From positions 69,207 to 133,206 of the forward strand of contig JBMOGA010000003.1 in NCBI GenBank assembly GCA_049318625.1: a DNA stretch of 64,000 nt, in the 5' to 3' direction. This document shows positions 8,528 to 18,033 of this stretch, piece by piece. The notes beneath the pieces are model-generated. The model ran no database searches. It saw nothing but the letters and a program-made list of their open reading frames with translations, and was not told the origin of the DNA. Within the stretch, counting starts at the first letter, position 1. The number at the start of each line of letters is the position of its first letter. The DNA comes from JBMOGA01 sp049318625. Lineage in GTDB: Bacteria; Pseudomonadota; Alphaproteobacteria; Rhizobiales; Hyphomicrobiaceae. A program made the translations under genes and the position numbers.

Positions 8528-9334
8528 TCAACCGACCCTCGCCGTCTGTTGACGTGCTTGGGCGGCGTACTCTTCCATCACGAGGCTCCGGATAAAGGAG
8601 CGCAAGCGCCCGAATTCGGGATCCTCGTGAAGCGACTCGTCGCGTGGATAAGCGAATGGCACCTCGATAATCTGCCGGATGCGCGTCGGCCGAGCTGTCA
8701 TGACAATGATCCGGCTCGACAGGTAGACCGCTTCCTCCACCGAGTGCGTGATCAGCATGACGGTTTTACCTTCCGCCTGAAGCACGTCGAGGAGAAGATC
8801 CTGCATCGCGGTTCTCGTCTGCGCGTCGAGTGCGCCGAAAGGCTCGTCCATCAACAGGAACTCCGGCCGCACGGCATAGGCACGTGCCAGCGCTAAACGT
8901 TGGCGCATGCCGCCCGAAAGGGTGCGGGGCCAGGCATCGGCAAAATCGGCGAGCCCCATCAGTCCCATGTAGCGCTCGACGACCTCGGCGCGCTCGGCCG
9001 CCCGTACCGAACTGGCTTTCAGATTGAGCCCGAAGGCGATGTTGTCCCGAACGGTAAGCCACGGGAACACACCGTACTCCTGGAACATCACACCGCGATC
9101 CGGGCCCGGCTGCGTGATGGGCTTGCCGTCCAGGCGAACGTCGCCGGACGTCGGACGCATGAATCCGGCCACCATGTTCATCATCGTGGTCTTCCCGCAG
9201 CCGGACGGCCCGATGACCGAGACGAACTCGCGATCCCGAATTTCATAGCTCACATCATCGACGACCTTGAGCTCCCCGTCCTTGGATGGGAACGACACCG
9301 AAACGTGGTCGAAGGTGATCCGGACCCGGCTCAT
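8528..9334 (-). CDS. ABC transporter ATP-binding protein, SsuB/TauB type
   Basis: A 268-residue nucleotide-binding subunit. Walker A is GPSGCGKTT, the Q-loop follows in MFQEYGVFPW, the signature is LSGGMRQR, Walker B is FLLMDEPFGALD and the switch histidine is in LITHSVEEA. It couples ATP hydrolysis to import by the adjacent permease and binding protein. Its start overlaps the permease stop by 4 bases (ATGA), indicating translational coupling. Confidence 0.93.
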   Translation of the reverse strand: MSRVRITFDHVSVSFPSKDGELKVVDDVSYEIRDREFVSVIGPSGCGKTTMMNMVAGFMRPTSGDVRLDGKPITQPGPDRGVMFQEYGVFPWLTVRDNIAFGLNLKASSVRAAERAEVVERYMGLMGLADFADAWPRTLSGGMRQRLALARAYAVRPEFLLMDEPFGALDAQTRTAMQDLLLDVLQAEGKTVMLITHSVEEAVYLSSRIIVMTARPTRIRQIIEVPFAYPRDESLHEDPEFGRLRSFIRSLVMEEYAAQARQQTARVG

Positions 9335-10080
9335 GCAATGCGCTCCTGCCAGGCGAGCAGACGGTGGGTCAGGCTGCGCAAAGCAAGGTCCATGAAGAGA
9401 GCGATCAGACCGATGCAGATGATGCCGACATAGACGACGTCCAGCTGGAAGAACGACGAGGCGTTCTGGATCAGGGCGCCAAGCCCTTGCTGCGCGGCGA
9501 TCAACTCCGATGCCACGAGCGTCGCCCAGGCGACCCCGAGCGCGACCCGAAGCGCCGTCAAAATGTGCGGCAACGCGAGCGGAACGACAACCTTGCGGAA
9601 AATCTCGCTGTCGGTGGCACCGAGCGTCCGAGACACCCGGATATAGATGGGATTGATCTGGGCAATGCCCTCGTACATGACGATCACGCCAGCGAAGAAT
9701 GCCGAGTAGAACAGCACCACCGTCTTCGCAAGTTCATCGACGCCGAAATAGACGATGACGAGCGGTATCAGAGCGATCGGCGGCAGCGCCCGAAAGAAGT
9801 TTATGGGCGGATCCACGAATGTCCGCGCGCCTTTGTACCATCCGAGGATGAACCCCACCGGCACCGCGCAGGTGATGCCGAGCAGGACGCCGACGAGCAC
9901 GCGCCGCGTGGAGGTGAAGATGTCCATCGGCAGCCGCGTCTGTGCCAGATCCACGAACTGCTGAACAACGGCGTGCGGCGAGGGAACCAGCGCCGGATTG
10001 ACCAAGCCGCTATTCCGGATGCCGTACCAGAAGACGAGAATCAAGGCCCAGGGAGCAGCGATCAAAGCGGCTCGACGCAC
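9331..10080 (-). CDS. ABC transporter permease, SsuC/TauC type
   Basis: An integral membrane subunit of about 249 residues with six predicted transmembrane segments and the permease EAA-type loop (RTLGATDSEIFRKVVVPLALPHI). I place the start at the GTG at 10080, which has a GGGAGA site. A TTG at 10128 would add 16 mostly charged residues. It is the first gene of the permease-ATPase-binding protein-GMC operon, transcribed away from a GntR regulator, which probably controls it. Confidence 0.88.
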   Translation of the reverse strand: MRRAALIAAPWALILVFWYGIRNSGLVNPALVPSPHAVVQQFVDLAQTRLPMDIFTSTRRVLVGVLLGITCAVPVGFILGWYKGARTFVDPPINFFRALPPIALIPLVIVYFGVDELAKTVVLFYSAFFAGVIVMYEGIAQINPIYIRVSRTLGATDSEIFRKVVVPLALPHILTALRVALGVAWATLVASELIAAQQGLGALIQNASSFFQLDVVYVGIICIGLIALFMDLALRSLTHRLLAWQERIA

Positions 10081-10128
10081 GGCTCGTCTCTCCCTCGATG
10101 GTCGCCTATCTCTGGCGGCTCGATCCAA

Positions 10129-10150
10129 AACGTACTATGAATGGGACGTT
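10129..10150. promoter_or_regulatory. Possible GntR operator in divergent promoter
   Basis: AACGT (10129-10133) and ACGTT (10146-10150) form an inverted repeat in the short gap between the ABC operon and the GntR gene, where a divergent autoregulated operator is expected. The arms are short, so the site is tentative. Confidence 0.3.
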
Positions 10151-10160
10151 AGGACAAGCG

Positions 10161-10898
10161 ATGGCTCAAAACGCACTGAAGCTACTCGGCGGCCGGTCGA
10201 CACCACTCTATGCGCAACTGGCCGAGATCCTTCGCCAGCGCATAGAGCGCGGGAATTTCGCGCCGGGCGAAACCCTGCCGTCCATCGAGGAGTTGATGCT
10301 GGAATTCGCCGTCGCACGGGTCACCGTCCGGCAGGCGATCGCCAGATTGGCCGAGGATGGCCTGGTCTCGCCTCAGCGCGGGAGGGGCACGATTGTCACG
10401 CGCATGATCGAATTGCAGCGACCGTTGCGTGTCGAGACGACACTCGCCGCGCTGGTCGACATGTATCGAAACGACTCGCCCGAACTCCTGAACGTTTCCG
10501 AAGACAGCGCCGCGCCTGCGATCTCGCCGAGCGAGGGCGAACTGGCGCCACGCTATCTGCACATGCGGCGGGTTCATTCACGCGAGGGTCGGCGCTACTG
10601 CGTGATCTCGATCTTTCTGGATCGACGCGTTTTCGCCCAGGCCCCCCAGCGCTTCCGCCGCGAAGTCGTGCTCCCCGTATTGTTTTCGCTGCCTGGCATC
10701 AAGGTCTCGCGAGCCAAGCAGACTCTCACCATCGGAACCGCCGACGATGAGGTGGCAAGCCTGATCGGCCAACCCGCCGGCTCGCCCGTGGCTCATGTCC
10801 GCCGCGTCCTCACCAATCCCGACGGCACGGTGATCTACCTGGCCGAAGTGACCTACCGTGGCGATTTCATCTGCCTGGAAATGGATTTGCAGCCTTGA
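10161..10898 (+). CDS. GntR-family transcriptional regulator, HutC/UTRA subfamily
   Basis: About 245 residues. The N-terminal winged helix (about residues 14-80) shows the GntR pattern: PLYAQLAEILRQRI, then PSIEELMLEFAVARVTVRQA and GLVSPQRGRGT. The C-terminal half is a UTRA ligand-binding domain, ending in VIYLAEVTYRGD. Such regulators usually repress divergent catabolic or transport operons until a pathway metabolite binds. The ATG at 10161 has an AGGAC site; an in-frame ATG at 10137 is possible. It is followed 16 bp later by an enolase-superfamily gene on the same strand. Confidence 0.88.
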   Translation: MAQNALKLLGGRSTPLYAQLAEILRQRIERGNFAPGETLPSIEELMLEFAVARVTVRQAIARLAEDGLVSPQRGRGTIVTRMIELQRPLRVETTLAALVDMYRNDSPELLNVSEDSAAPAISPSEGELAPRYLHMRRVHSREGRRYCVISIFLDRRVFAQAPQRFRREVVLPVLFSLPGIKVSRAKQTLTIGTADDEVASLIGQPAGSPVAHVRRVLTNPDGTVIYLAEVTYRGDFICLEMDLQP

Positions 10899-10914
10899 CG
10901 GAAAGCGGGACCAG

Positions 10915-12051
10915 ATGAGCACAACACTGAGGATCCGTCGCGTCTCGGCTCGCGTCTACCGTTACCCCTTGGAAACACCCGTCACGACGTCATTCGGTTC
11001 GATGCGGGACCGGCCTGCCGTATTCACTGAAGTCGAAGACGCCGACGGAACCATCGGCTACGGCGAAATCTGGTGCAATTTTCCCGCCTGCGGCGCAGAA
11101 CACCGGGCGAGACTGCTGGCCTCGGTCATGGCACCACTGCTGTGTGGCGCGGACTTCGCACACCCCACCCAACCCTTTGCCCTGCTGACCGGGAAAACCG
11201 CCGTCCTGGCCATCCAAAGTGGCGAACAAGGCCCGATGGCTCAGGTCATCGCCGGCATCGACACCGCCGTCTGGGACCTGGCGGCGCGAAAGGCCGGCCA
11301 GCCTCTGTGGCGCTTCCTCGGTGGCGCCAGCCCGGCCATCAAGGTCTATGCCAGCGGCCTCAACCCCGACCACCCCGAACGGCTGGCAGAAGCGCGACAG
11401 GCGGACGGCCATACCGCGTTCAAACTCAAGATCGGCTTCGGCCTCGATCGTGATCTCGCCAACCTCACCATCCTGCGCCAAACGCTGGGCGCGGACGCCA
11501 AGCTCATGGTGGATGCGAACCAAGCCTGGGATCTCGAAACGGCCTGCCGTATCGCACCCCGCCTCGGCACGTTCGATCTGGGATGGCTCGAGGAACCGAT
11601 CAGAGCCGACCGGCCATGGAGCGACTGGAAAGCCCTGGCCGCCGCCTCCCCTGTGCCGTTGGCGGCCGGGGAGAACATCGCGGGCGAAGCCGATTTCGAG
11701 GCTGCGCTTGCAACGAACATATTGCGCGTCGTGCAGCCCGACATGGCGAAATGGGGCGGGTACACGGGATGCCTGCCGATCGCGCGCAGGATCAGGGAGT
11801 CCGCCGCAACATTCTGCCCCCACTACCTGGGGGCCGGCATCGGTCTTCTGGCGTCGGCGCACTTGCTGGCAGCCGCCGGTGGCGACGGCATGCTCGAGAT
11901 CGACGCGAATCCGAACCCGCTGAGATCTCTCCTCGCAGGGCCGCTCGAGACGATCCAAAACGGCCGAGCGGAGCTGAGTGACGCGCCGGGCCTCGGCCTG
12001 GTTCCCGACTTCAGCAGTCTCCAGCCGTACGCGGCGCATCTGGCCGGCTGA
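10915..12051 (+). CDS. Mandelate racemase/muconate lactonizing-type enolase-superfamily enzyme
   Basis: 378 residues. The N-terminal capping domain is followed by a (beta/alpha)7 barrel with a complete mandelate-racemase-subgroup active site: KxK at 170-172, metal ligands Asp200, Glu226 or Glu227, and Glu253 (in AGEN), and an Asp276-His303 dyad whose spacing equals that of mandelate racemase (27 residues). Members abstract the alpha-proton of a carboxylate. Many are acid-sugar dehydratases, some racemases or epimerases. The start at 10915 lies just behind the GntR gene, so the two are probably cotranscribed and the substrate probably relates to the ABC-imported compound. Confidence 0.88.
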   Translation: MSTTLRIRRVSARVYRYPLETPVTTSFGSMRDRPAVFTEVEDADGTIGYGEIWCNFPACGAEHRARLLASVMAPLLCGADFAHPTQPFALLTGKTAVLAIQSGEQGPMAQVIAGIDTAVWDLAARKAGQPLWRFLGGASPAIKVYASGLNPDHPERLAEARQADGHTAFKLKIGFGLDRDLANLTILRQTLGADAKLMVDANQAWDLETACRIAPRLGTFDLGWLEEPIRADRPWSDWKALAAASPVPLAAGENIAGEADFEAALATNILRVVQPDMAKWGGYTGCLPIARRIRESAATFCPHYLGAGIGLLASAHLLAAAGGDGMLEIDANPNPLRSLLAGPLETIQNGRAELSDAPGLGLVPDFSSLQPYAAHLAG

Positions 12052-12190
12052 CGGTGGCGGGCCGCGCGATGCGCCCTCACCGCATCGGGCCGTCGAGCGC
12101 GACGCGAACTGATGTGATGGTCGGATGCCTCGGAAACCGTCGCAAGCGCGGCCGCGAGGCCCCACATCCGCAATCAAACTCAGTTCGTCT

Positions 12191-12973
12191 TCAGATGCCG
12201 CGCGTCCAACCGCCGTCGATATCGATGCTGGCGCCCTCGATGTAGGCGGCATGCTCGGACAGCAGAAAAGCCGTCACGCGCGCCAGTTCGTCCACGTGCC
12301 CGAACCGTCGCACGCCGATCTCACGGCACAGCTGCGCGCCGGCCTCCGCGATCGTGATCCCCTGTTTCGAGGCCGTCTGTTCGAGCTTCTTGGTGAGCCG
12401 AGACGTATCGAAATACCCCGGATTGATGCAGTTCACCCGAACCTGATCCCGCCGCCCGATATCGGCCAGGGCCTTCGTGAAATTCACGAGCGCCGAATTG
12501 ACGGGTCCGCCGATCGTGAAATCGGCCGTCGGGGTATGAGCGGCCACGCCGATGATGTTGACGATGCTGCCCTGCGTCGCATTGAGTTGCGGCCACGCTG
12601 CCCGGCACATGCGGACAGTGCCGAAGAATTTCAGCGAGAAACCCGATTGCCAGTCCTCCTCCGTCAACTGGAAAAAATCGCCGCGCTTGGTGGCGCCGGC
12701 CGAGTTGACGAGAAGGTCGAGCTTGCCCAGCGCCTCGACCGCGCGTCCCACAACGACGTCTGGCGACGCCGGATCCTGCAGGTCGGCCGGAATCGCGACC
12801 GCACGCACGCCATCGCGCCGCAGATCGGCAGCGATCGACTCGAGCAGGCCCGCGTCACGCGACGTCAACGCCACATCACAGCCCTGGCGCGCCAACTCCC
12901 GCGCGATGCTTTCGCCGATCCCGCGGCTCGAACCCGTGACGAGTGCGACTTTGCCGCGAAGCTTGAGGTCCAT
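12191..12973 (-). CDS. SDR-family protein lacking the Ser-Tyr-Lys catalytic triad
   Basis: 260 residues with a standard Rossmann fold and cofactor motif TGSSRGIGES near the N-terminus and an NSAGA motif in place of NNAG. In the active-site region the expected YxxxK is replaced: alignment of GGPVNSALVNFTKALA with the usual pattern puts Gly at the Tyr position and Asn at the Lys position. The usual Ser of the preceding strand is also absent (NIIGVAAHTP). It may bind NAD(P) without classical SDR chemistry, or use other residues. The ATG at 12973 has GGAG just upstream. It is convergent with the enolase-superfamily gene. Confidence 0.85.
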   Translation of the reverse strand: MDLKLRGKVALVTGSSRGIGESIARELARQGCDVALTSRDAGLLESIAADLRRDGVRAVAIPADLQDPASPDVVVGRAVEALGKLDLLVNSAGATKRGDFFQLTEEDWQSGFSLKFFGTVRMCRAAWPQLNATQGSIVNIIGVAAHTPTADFTIGGPVNSALVNFTKALADIGRRDQVRVNCINPGYFDTSRLTKKLEQTASKQGITIAEAGAQLCREIGVRRFGHVDELARVTAFLLSEHAAYIEGASIDIDGGWTRGI

Positions 12974-13133
12974 TCGCTCCACTCCCTCTATCCTGGCGTC
13001 TGCGCCAACCATAGCCCGCCACGACCGGCGTCGAGACATGACGAACCGGCGGGCCTCCCCTTGAATTCCCCACTGCTACCGGCGTCGCCGCCATGCTATC
13101 CAGATCGCAAAGACGCACAGATGGGGGAACGTG

Positions 13134-14036
13134 ATGGCCGCCGACAAAGTCGCATTCATCGGCACGGGCGCAATGGGCGAGCCGATGTCGGCGCGTCTCC
13201 TGCAGGCGGGCTTTCCGTTGACCATTCATAGCCGGACACGAGCCCGGGCCGCGGCCCTGCTCGCCGGCGGCGCCGCTTGGGCCGACAGCGTCGCCGACGC
13301 CGGCCGGTCCGCGAAGATCGTCCTGACGTGCCTGCCGAGCAACGAGATCACCGAAGAGGTGCTGATCGGATCCGGCGGCATCATCACGTGCGCCGGTGTC
13401 GCCTGCGTCGTCGATTTCTCGACGTCGGGCCCCGCCATCGCGAGCCGCATCGGAAGCCGCCTGGCGGAGAAAGGAATTGCGTTCATCGACGCTCCCGTCA
13501 CCGGCGGCGTGCCACGCGCGAAAACCGGCGCCCTGACGATCATCACCGCCGGAGCGCCCGCAGCCATCGAGATGGTGCGCCCGGTCCTGTCCGCGCTCGG
13601 CACGAACATCTTCGTGGCGGGCACCGAGCCGGGACAGGCGCAGACCGTCAAGCTCATCAACAACATGCTGAACTATCTGGCGCTCGCCGCCACATCGGAG
13701 GCGATGGTCCTCGGCGCCAAGGCCGGCCTCGATGCCAAGCTGGTGCTGGACGTGCTCAACACCGGCACCGGCAAGAACTCCGCAACCGAAGTGAAGTTCC
13801 CGAAATCCGTCCTGCCGCGGACGTTCGACTACGGCTCCACCAACTATACGGTCGGCAAGGATCTCGGCCTGTTCCTCGACGAGGCCGAGCGGCTCGGCGT
13901 GCGCACCCCCATCGCCTCGCAATTGGCGGGCCTGTGGGAGACCTGGACCGCCGATCACGCGAAGGAAGACCTCACCACGATCGTCAAGATGTTCGAATCG
14001 TGGGCCGGCGGGGTCGAGGTGCGCGGTCGGAGCTGA
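13134..14036 (+). CDS. NAD(P)-dependent beta-hydroxyacid dehydrogenase (3-hydroxyisobutyrate dehydrogenase family)
   Basis: About 300 residues. N-terminal Rossmann motif FIGTGAMGEPM, substrate-binding signature FIDAPVTGGVPRAKTGALT, and the conserved catalytic Lys in the KLINNMLNY segment. The family oxidises beta-hydroxy acids (3-hydroxyisobutyrate, tartronate semialdehyde, glycerate and others). A GGGGGA site serves the ATG at 13134; the GTG at 13131 is an equally possible start. It is divergent from the SDR gene and ends only 5 bp from the convergent MmgE/PrpD gene. Confidence 0.9.
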   Translation: MAADKVAFIGTGAMGEPMSARLLQAGFPLTIHSRTRARAAALLAGGAAWADSVADAGRSAKIVLTCLPSNEITEEVLIGSGGIITCAGVACVVDFSTSGPAIASRIGSRLAEKGIAFIDAPVTGGVPRAKTGALTIITAGAPAAIEMVRPVLSALGTNIFVAGTEPGQAQTVKLINNMLNYLALAATSEAMVLGAKAGLDAKLVLDVLNTGTGKNSATEVKFPKSVLPRTFDYGSTNYTVGKDLGLFLDEAERLGVRTPIASQLAGLWETWTADHAKEDLTTIVKMFESWAGGVEVRGRS

Positions 14037-14041
14037 CCGCA

Positions 14042-15388
14042 TCAGTCGACACCTCCACCCCCGGCGAATGCCAACAACTGGCCGACATCCGCCGACCGGT
14101 CCAGGGACCAGACGGCGTCGATCAATCGATCGACGTCGACGCCGCGACCGCCGAGTTCCGCGAGATCGCGAACCTTGCGTTCGAGGTCCCGGTCCGACAG
14201 CGGCCGCTCGAGACTGCCAAGGGCCTGATCGATCCGTTGCGTATGGGTCGCGCCCTCTGTTGTCCGCACGGTCACGATGGCGGCTTCGACCGGACAGCGC
14301 TCGTCGACAACCGCCTTGACGCGACGGCGCAACGCGTCGATGGCCGGCTCGAAGATGACCGGCTCGCTGAATTCCCGCACACCCGCCTTGCGGTGCACGA
14401 TCGCTATGGCGACACAATGGTGCAGACTGAGCTTCGATACGCGATCGTCCACGACCATCGGCCGGTCGGCGCGCGCGAGAAGCAGCGGATTGCCCCGCAC
14501 CTCGACCTCGGCGACGCGATCCGCGGTCAGATCATGCTCCGCTGCCAGCGCCAGCGCCGCATCGATCACCGGCGCCAGAACGATGCCGCAGGGGTAGGCC
14601 TTGTAGGCGTTCTTCATCAACTCCCAACTCGCCCCGAGACCGCGCACGAGCCCCTCGGCATCCAAATCGTCGGACCGCGAGGCGGCCCAGCCGCGCGCCC
14701 CATCGATGGCACCGGGCGCAGCCGTCAAACCCTTTTCCGCGAACAGGGCCGCCAGCAAGCCATTGCGGGCCGAATTCCCCATCTGCACATTCTTTGCGCC
14801 GGTCGGCAGGTTTTCGACGAGGCCGGCCGATTGCGAGGCCGCGATGCCGAGCGCATGCGCGGTGCTGGCCGCATCGAGCCCCAACACCCGGGCCGCTGCA
14901 CCGGCGGCACCGAACACGCCACACGTGGCGGTGATGTGCGACCCGCGCGCGTAGTGCCCGGGCGAAACCGCCATCCCGACGCGGCACGCGATCTCGACAC
15001 CGAGCGCGAAAGCATGCACCAACTCGGCCCCGCTGATGCGGCGTGTCTCGGCCAACGCAAGAAGCGGGGAGAGCACGGGCGCGGTCGGATGGATGACCGT
15101 CTGCAGGTGCGTGTCGTCGAACTCCAGAACGTTGGCGTTGAGCGTGTTCATGAACGAGGCCGTCGCCATATCGACGCGCAGCGGCGAGCCGATGATGGTC
15201 GCCTCGGCCGGCCCCGCAAAGCGGCGCAGCACGCCGAGCGTTTCGGCACCCGCCGGATCGAACCATCCACCGAGCGCCGTGCCGAAATAGTTCAGGATGG
15301 ACCGCTTGGCCTCCCGCAGCACATGGGGCGGAAGGCTGCCAGCATCGTGCTGCGCCACGAAGCCAGCAAGAACCGAGGTCGAACTCAA
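14042..15388 (-). CDS. MmgE/PrpD family protein
   Basis: 448 residues of the MmgE/PrpD superfamily, whose characterised members include 2-methylcitrate dehydratase, cis-aconitate decarboxylase and some isomerases. The all-helical N-terminal domain contains family segments such as LREAKRSILNYFGTALGG, ATASFMNTLNANVLEFDDTH and RISGAELVHAFALG; the C-terminal lid follows. I choose the TTG at 15388 (AAGGGA ribosome site). The frame stays open beyond it but enters the binding-protein gene. It sits downstream of a TctABC-type transporter, behind a hairpin, so a tricarboxylate or dicarboxylate-like substrate is likely. Confidence 0.85.
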   Translation of the reverse strand: MSSTSVLAGFVAQHDAGSLPPHVLREAKRSILNYFGTALGGWFDPAGAETLGVLRRFAGPAEATIIGSPLRVDMATASFMNTLNANVLEFDDTHLQTVIHPTAPVLSPLLALAETRRISGAELVHAFALGVEIACRVGMAVSPGHYARGSHITATCGVFGAAGAAARVLGLDAASTAHALGIAASQSAGLVENLPTGAKNVQMGNSARNGLLAALFAEKGLTAAPGAIDGARGWAASRSDDLDAEGLVRGLGASWELMKNAYKAYPCGIVLAPVIDAALALAAEHDLTADRVAEVEVRGNPLLLARADRPMVVDDRVSKLSLHHCVAIAIVHRKAGVREFSEPVIFEPAIDALRRRVKAVVDERCPVEAAIVTVRTTEGATHTQRIDQALGSLERPLSDRDLERKVRDLAELGGRGVDVDRLIDAVWSLDRSADVGQLLAFAGGGGVD

Positions 15389-15418
15389 AGCAGTATCCCT
15401 TGCATGACGAAATGCGGA

Positions 15419-15437
15419 GGACACCGGATCGGTGTCC
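15419..15437 (-). terminator. Hairpin between the TctC-like and MmgE/PrpD genes
   Basis: GGACACCG and CGGTGTCC form a perfect 8-bp stem with loop GAT in the 62-bp gap between the two genes. It could attenuate readthrough into the enzyme gene or protect the upstream transcript end. Confidence 0.5.
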
Positions 15438-15450
15438 CCCGCTCCGGTGT

Positions 15451-16428
15451 TCAGTCGGCGACCTTGATCTTCGCGCGATCGACGATATCGCGGAATTTCT
15501 CGATCTCGGCCTTGATGAAGGTGCCCACCTGCGCCGGCGACATGTAGTCGACCTCGATACCCTGATCGCGCAGCTTGGTCGCAATGTCTGGCCGCTTCAT
15601 CACCGTGTAGAGCGCATCGTTGATTTTCGTCACGATGGCCGGATCGAGGCCCGCCGGCCCGATCACCGCATACCACTCGGTGACCGCGAAACCCGGCAGG
15701 TTGGCGGCTTCGGCGACCGTCGGCAGTTCAGGCAGCACAGGCGAGCGCGCGGCGCTGGTGACGGCCAGCGGCCGCACCCGGCCCGACTGCACGTGCGGCA
15801 GGATGGAGGCGAAGTTGCCGAACATCATCTGCACCTGTCCGCCGACCACATCGTTGATGGCCGGCCCGCCGCCCCGGTAGGGCACATGGACGATATCGAT
15901 ACCGGCGCCGAGCTTCAGCAACTCGCCCGAGAAGTGCTGAGATGTTCCGTTACCGGAAGTCCCGTGATGAATCGAACCCGGCTTGCTGCGCGCCAGTTCG
16001 ATCAGTTCCTTCATCGACTTGGCGGGAACCGACGGATGGACCACGACGATGTTCGACACGCGACCGAGGAACGCGATCGGCGTGACGTCCTTGACCGCGT
16101 CGTAGGGCAGCTTCGACTGCAGCGAGACATTGGAGGCGTGAACGCTGATGATCGTCCCGATGGTATAGCCGTCGGGCGCCGACCGCACGGTCGCCTCGGT
16201 CCCTACGATGGTGCCGCCGCCCGCCTTGTTCTCGATGACGATCGGTTGTCCGAGCACTTCGCTCAGCGGTGTCTGGAGTAGCCGCGCCAGAATATCGTTG
16301 GTGCCGCCGGGTGGATTGCCGACGATCAGTCGCACGGGTTTCGACGGCCAATTCTGCGCCTGAGCCACGGATGGCAGGATCGCAGCGCCAACGAGCGCCA
16401 AGGCCAACGTAAGAGATTTGAGCTTCAT
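15451..16428 (-). CDS. Tripartite tricarboxylate transporter substrate-binding protein (Bug/TctC family)
   Basis: 325 residues. Signal peptide about residues 1-23 (KLKSLTLALALVGAAI, cleaved near AQAQ). The mature protein starts with the Bug hallmark WPSKPVRLIVGNPPGGTNDILAR and has VIENKAGGGTIVGTE and VPYRGGGPAINDV, which shape the carboxylate-binding pocket. The ATG at 16428 is chosen because it starts the signal peptide. It captures a carboxylated solute for the TctA/TctB channel encoded upstream, from which it is separated by a strong hairpin. Confidence 0.93.
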   Translation of the reverse strand: MKLKSLTLALALVGAAILPSVAQAQNWPSKPVRLIVGNPPGGTNDILARLLQTPLSEVLGQPIVIENKAGGGTIVGTEATVRSAPDGYTIGTIISVHASNVSLQSKLPYDAVKDVTPIAFLGRVSNIVVVHPSVPAKSMKELIELARSKPGSIHHGTSGNGTSQHFSGELLKLGAGIDIVHVPYRGGGPAINDVVGGQVQMMFGNFASILPHVQSGRVRPLAVTSAARSPVLPELPTVAEAANLPGFAVTEWYAVIGPAGLDPAIVTKINDALYTVMKRPDIATKLRDQGIEVDYMSPAQVGTFIKAEIEKFRDIVDRAKIKVAD

Positions 16429-16506
16429 GGGTTTTCCTCTCCCTGGATGCAGGACTTTGTACCGGTCGATCTGGGATGGTCCTGTCTGCCCAGATCCTGT
16501 CACACG

Positions 16507-16527
16507 GGTGCCGGCACCGCCGGCACC
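16507..16527 (-). terminator. Hairpin between the TctA-like gene and the TctC-like gene
   Basis: GGTGCCGGC and GCCGGCACC form a perfect 9-bp stem with loop ACC, directly after the permease stop and about 80 nt before the binding-protein start. It is positioned to decouple binding-protein expression from the permease message. Confidence 0.55.
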
Positions 16528-16536
16528 AGCGGTTTC

Positions 16537-18033
16537 CTACATGGCGACCTCCCGCGTACGCCGGAACGACGGAAGGAGGATCAGAACCAACAGCGCGGCC
16601 GCCACCAGCAGAAGGGTCAGGCTGATGGGCCGGGTGATGAAGATCGTCACATCGCCCTTCGCGAGCAGCATCGCCCGCCGCAGGTTCTCCTCCATCAGCG
16701 GCCCGAGCACATAGGCGAGCAGCAGGGGCGCCGGCTCGCAGCCCCATTTCAGGAACACGTACCCGAGCACGCCGAACCCGAGCAGCAGCAGCACCTCGAA
16801 GACACTGTTGTTAAGCGTGTAGACACCGATGCAGCTGAAGACCAGGAGCGCCGGATAGAACAAGCGGTAAGGAACCTTCAGCAGGCTCACCCAGATCCCG
16901 ATCAGCGGCAGGTTGATCAGCACCAGCATGACGTTACCGACCAGCATGCTGGCGACCAGCCCCCAGAAGACATCGGGATTCTTGGTGATCAGCTGCGGAC
17001 CGGGCTGAATGCCGTGGATGATCATCGCCCCGGCCATCAACGCGATCACCGGGTTCGACGGGATGCCGAGTGTCAGCAATGGAATGAAGGACGTCTGTGC
17101 ACCCGAGTTGTTCGCGGCCTCGGGCGCGGCGACCCCTTCCACAGCTCCTTTGCCGAATTCTTCGGGGCGCGAGGAGAGCCGCTTTTCCAGGGCATAGGCC
17201 GCAAAGGAACTCAGCATGGCGCCACCACCGGGCAGGATGCCGAGAATGGCACCGAGCGTGGTGCCGCGCACCGATGGCCAGGCGGAGCGCCTGAAATCCT
17301 CGGAACTGGGCCACAGGCGGGTGATCGCGGTGTTCACGAAACTGCGGTTCTCGCCCCGCTCCAGGTTCCGGATGATGTCGGCGACGGCGAACAGGCCAAC
17401 GGCCAAGGGCACAAAGCCGATCCCATCGCCGAGCTCGGGGATCCCGAGCGTCATCCGCTGAGCCCCAGAATGGACGTCGGTGCCGACCAAAGACAGCAGT
17501 AGCCCGATGGTGATCATGCCGAGCGCGGTGATCAGCGATCCCTGCGCGAGAACGATCGCCGACACGAGCCCCAAGACCATCAGCGAAAAGTACTCCGCAG
17601 CCCCGAACAGAAGCGCGACTTCGGCCAGCGGCGGCGCGAAAAATGCGATGAAAACCGTCGCGAGACAGCCGGCGAACAGCGATGCCAGTGCCGCGACCGC
17701 CAATGCCGGTCCCGCACGCCCCTTCCGCGCCATCTGGTGGCCATCGAGGCACGTGATGACCGACGAGTTTTCACCCGGCACGTTCATGAGGATGGCGGTC
17801 GTCGAACCGCCGTACTGCGCACCGTAGTAGATGCCGGCCAGCATGATCAACGCCGATACCGGCTGCAGGTGGTAGGTGATGGGCAGAAGCATGGCGACGG
17901 TGGCGACCGGGCCGAGCCCCGGAAGAACGCCGATCAGTGTACCTATCAATGCCCCGATGAAGCAGTACATCAGGTTGAGCGGCTGCAGCGCGATCCACAG
18001 CCCCCCGACGAACGAGTTGATGACGTCGAACAT
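16537..18033 (-). CDS. Tripartite tricarboxylate transporter large permease (TctA family)
   Basis: 498 residues with about 11-12 transmembrane helices. The N-terminus carries the TctA signature [19 protein letters not shown], and an internal repeat [24 protein letters not shown] marks the inverted-repeat half typical of the family. It forms the main ion-coupled translocation channel in the inner membrane. Its start overlaps the stop of the TctB-like gene by one base (TGATG). Confidence 0.93.
   Translation of the reverse strand: MFDVINSFVGGLWIALQPLNLMYCFIGALIGTLIGVLPGLGPVATVAMLLPITYHLQPVSALIMLAGIYYGAQYGGSTTAILMNVPGENSSVITCLDGHQMARKGRAGPALAVAALASLFAGCLATVFIAFFAPPLAEVALLFGAAEYFSLMVLGLVSAIVLAQGSLITALGMITIGLLLSLVGTDVHSGAQRMTLGIPELGDGIGFVPLAVGLFAVADIIRNLERGENRSFVNTAITRLWPSSEDFRRSAWPSVRGTTLGAILGILPGGGAMLSSFAAYALEKRLSSRPEEFGKGAVEGVAAPEAANNSGAQTSFIPLLTLGIPSNPVIALMAGAMIIHGIQPGPQLITKNPDVFWGLVASMLVGNVMLVLINLPLIGIWVSLLKVPYRLFYPALLVFSCIGVYTLNNSVFEVLLLLGFGVLGYVFLKWGCEPAPLLLAYVLGPLMEENLRRAMLLAKGDVTIFITRPISLTLLLVAAALLVLILLPSFRRTREVAM

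Noticed and set aside
13277..15547. 756-codon plus-strand ORF
   Set aside because: Runs through a wrong frame of the hydroxyacid dehydrogenase gene and the antisense of the MmgE/PrpD gene.
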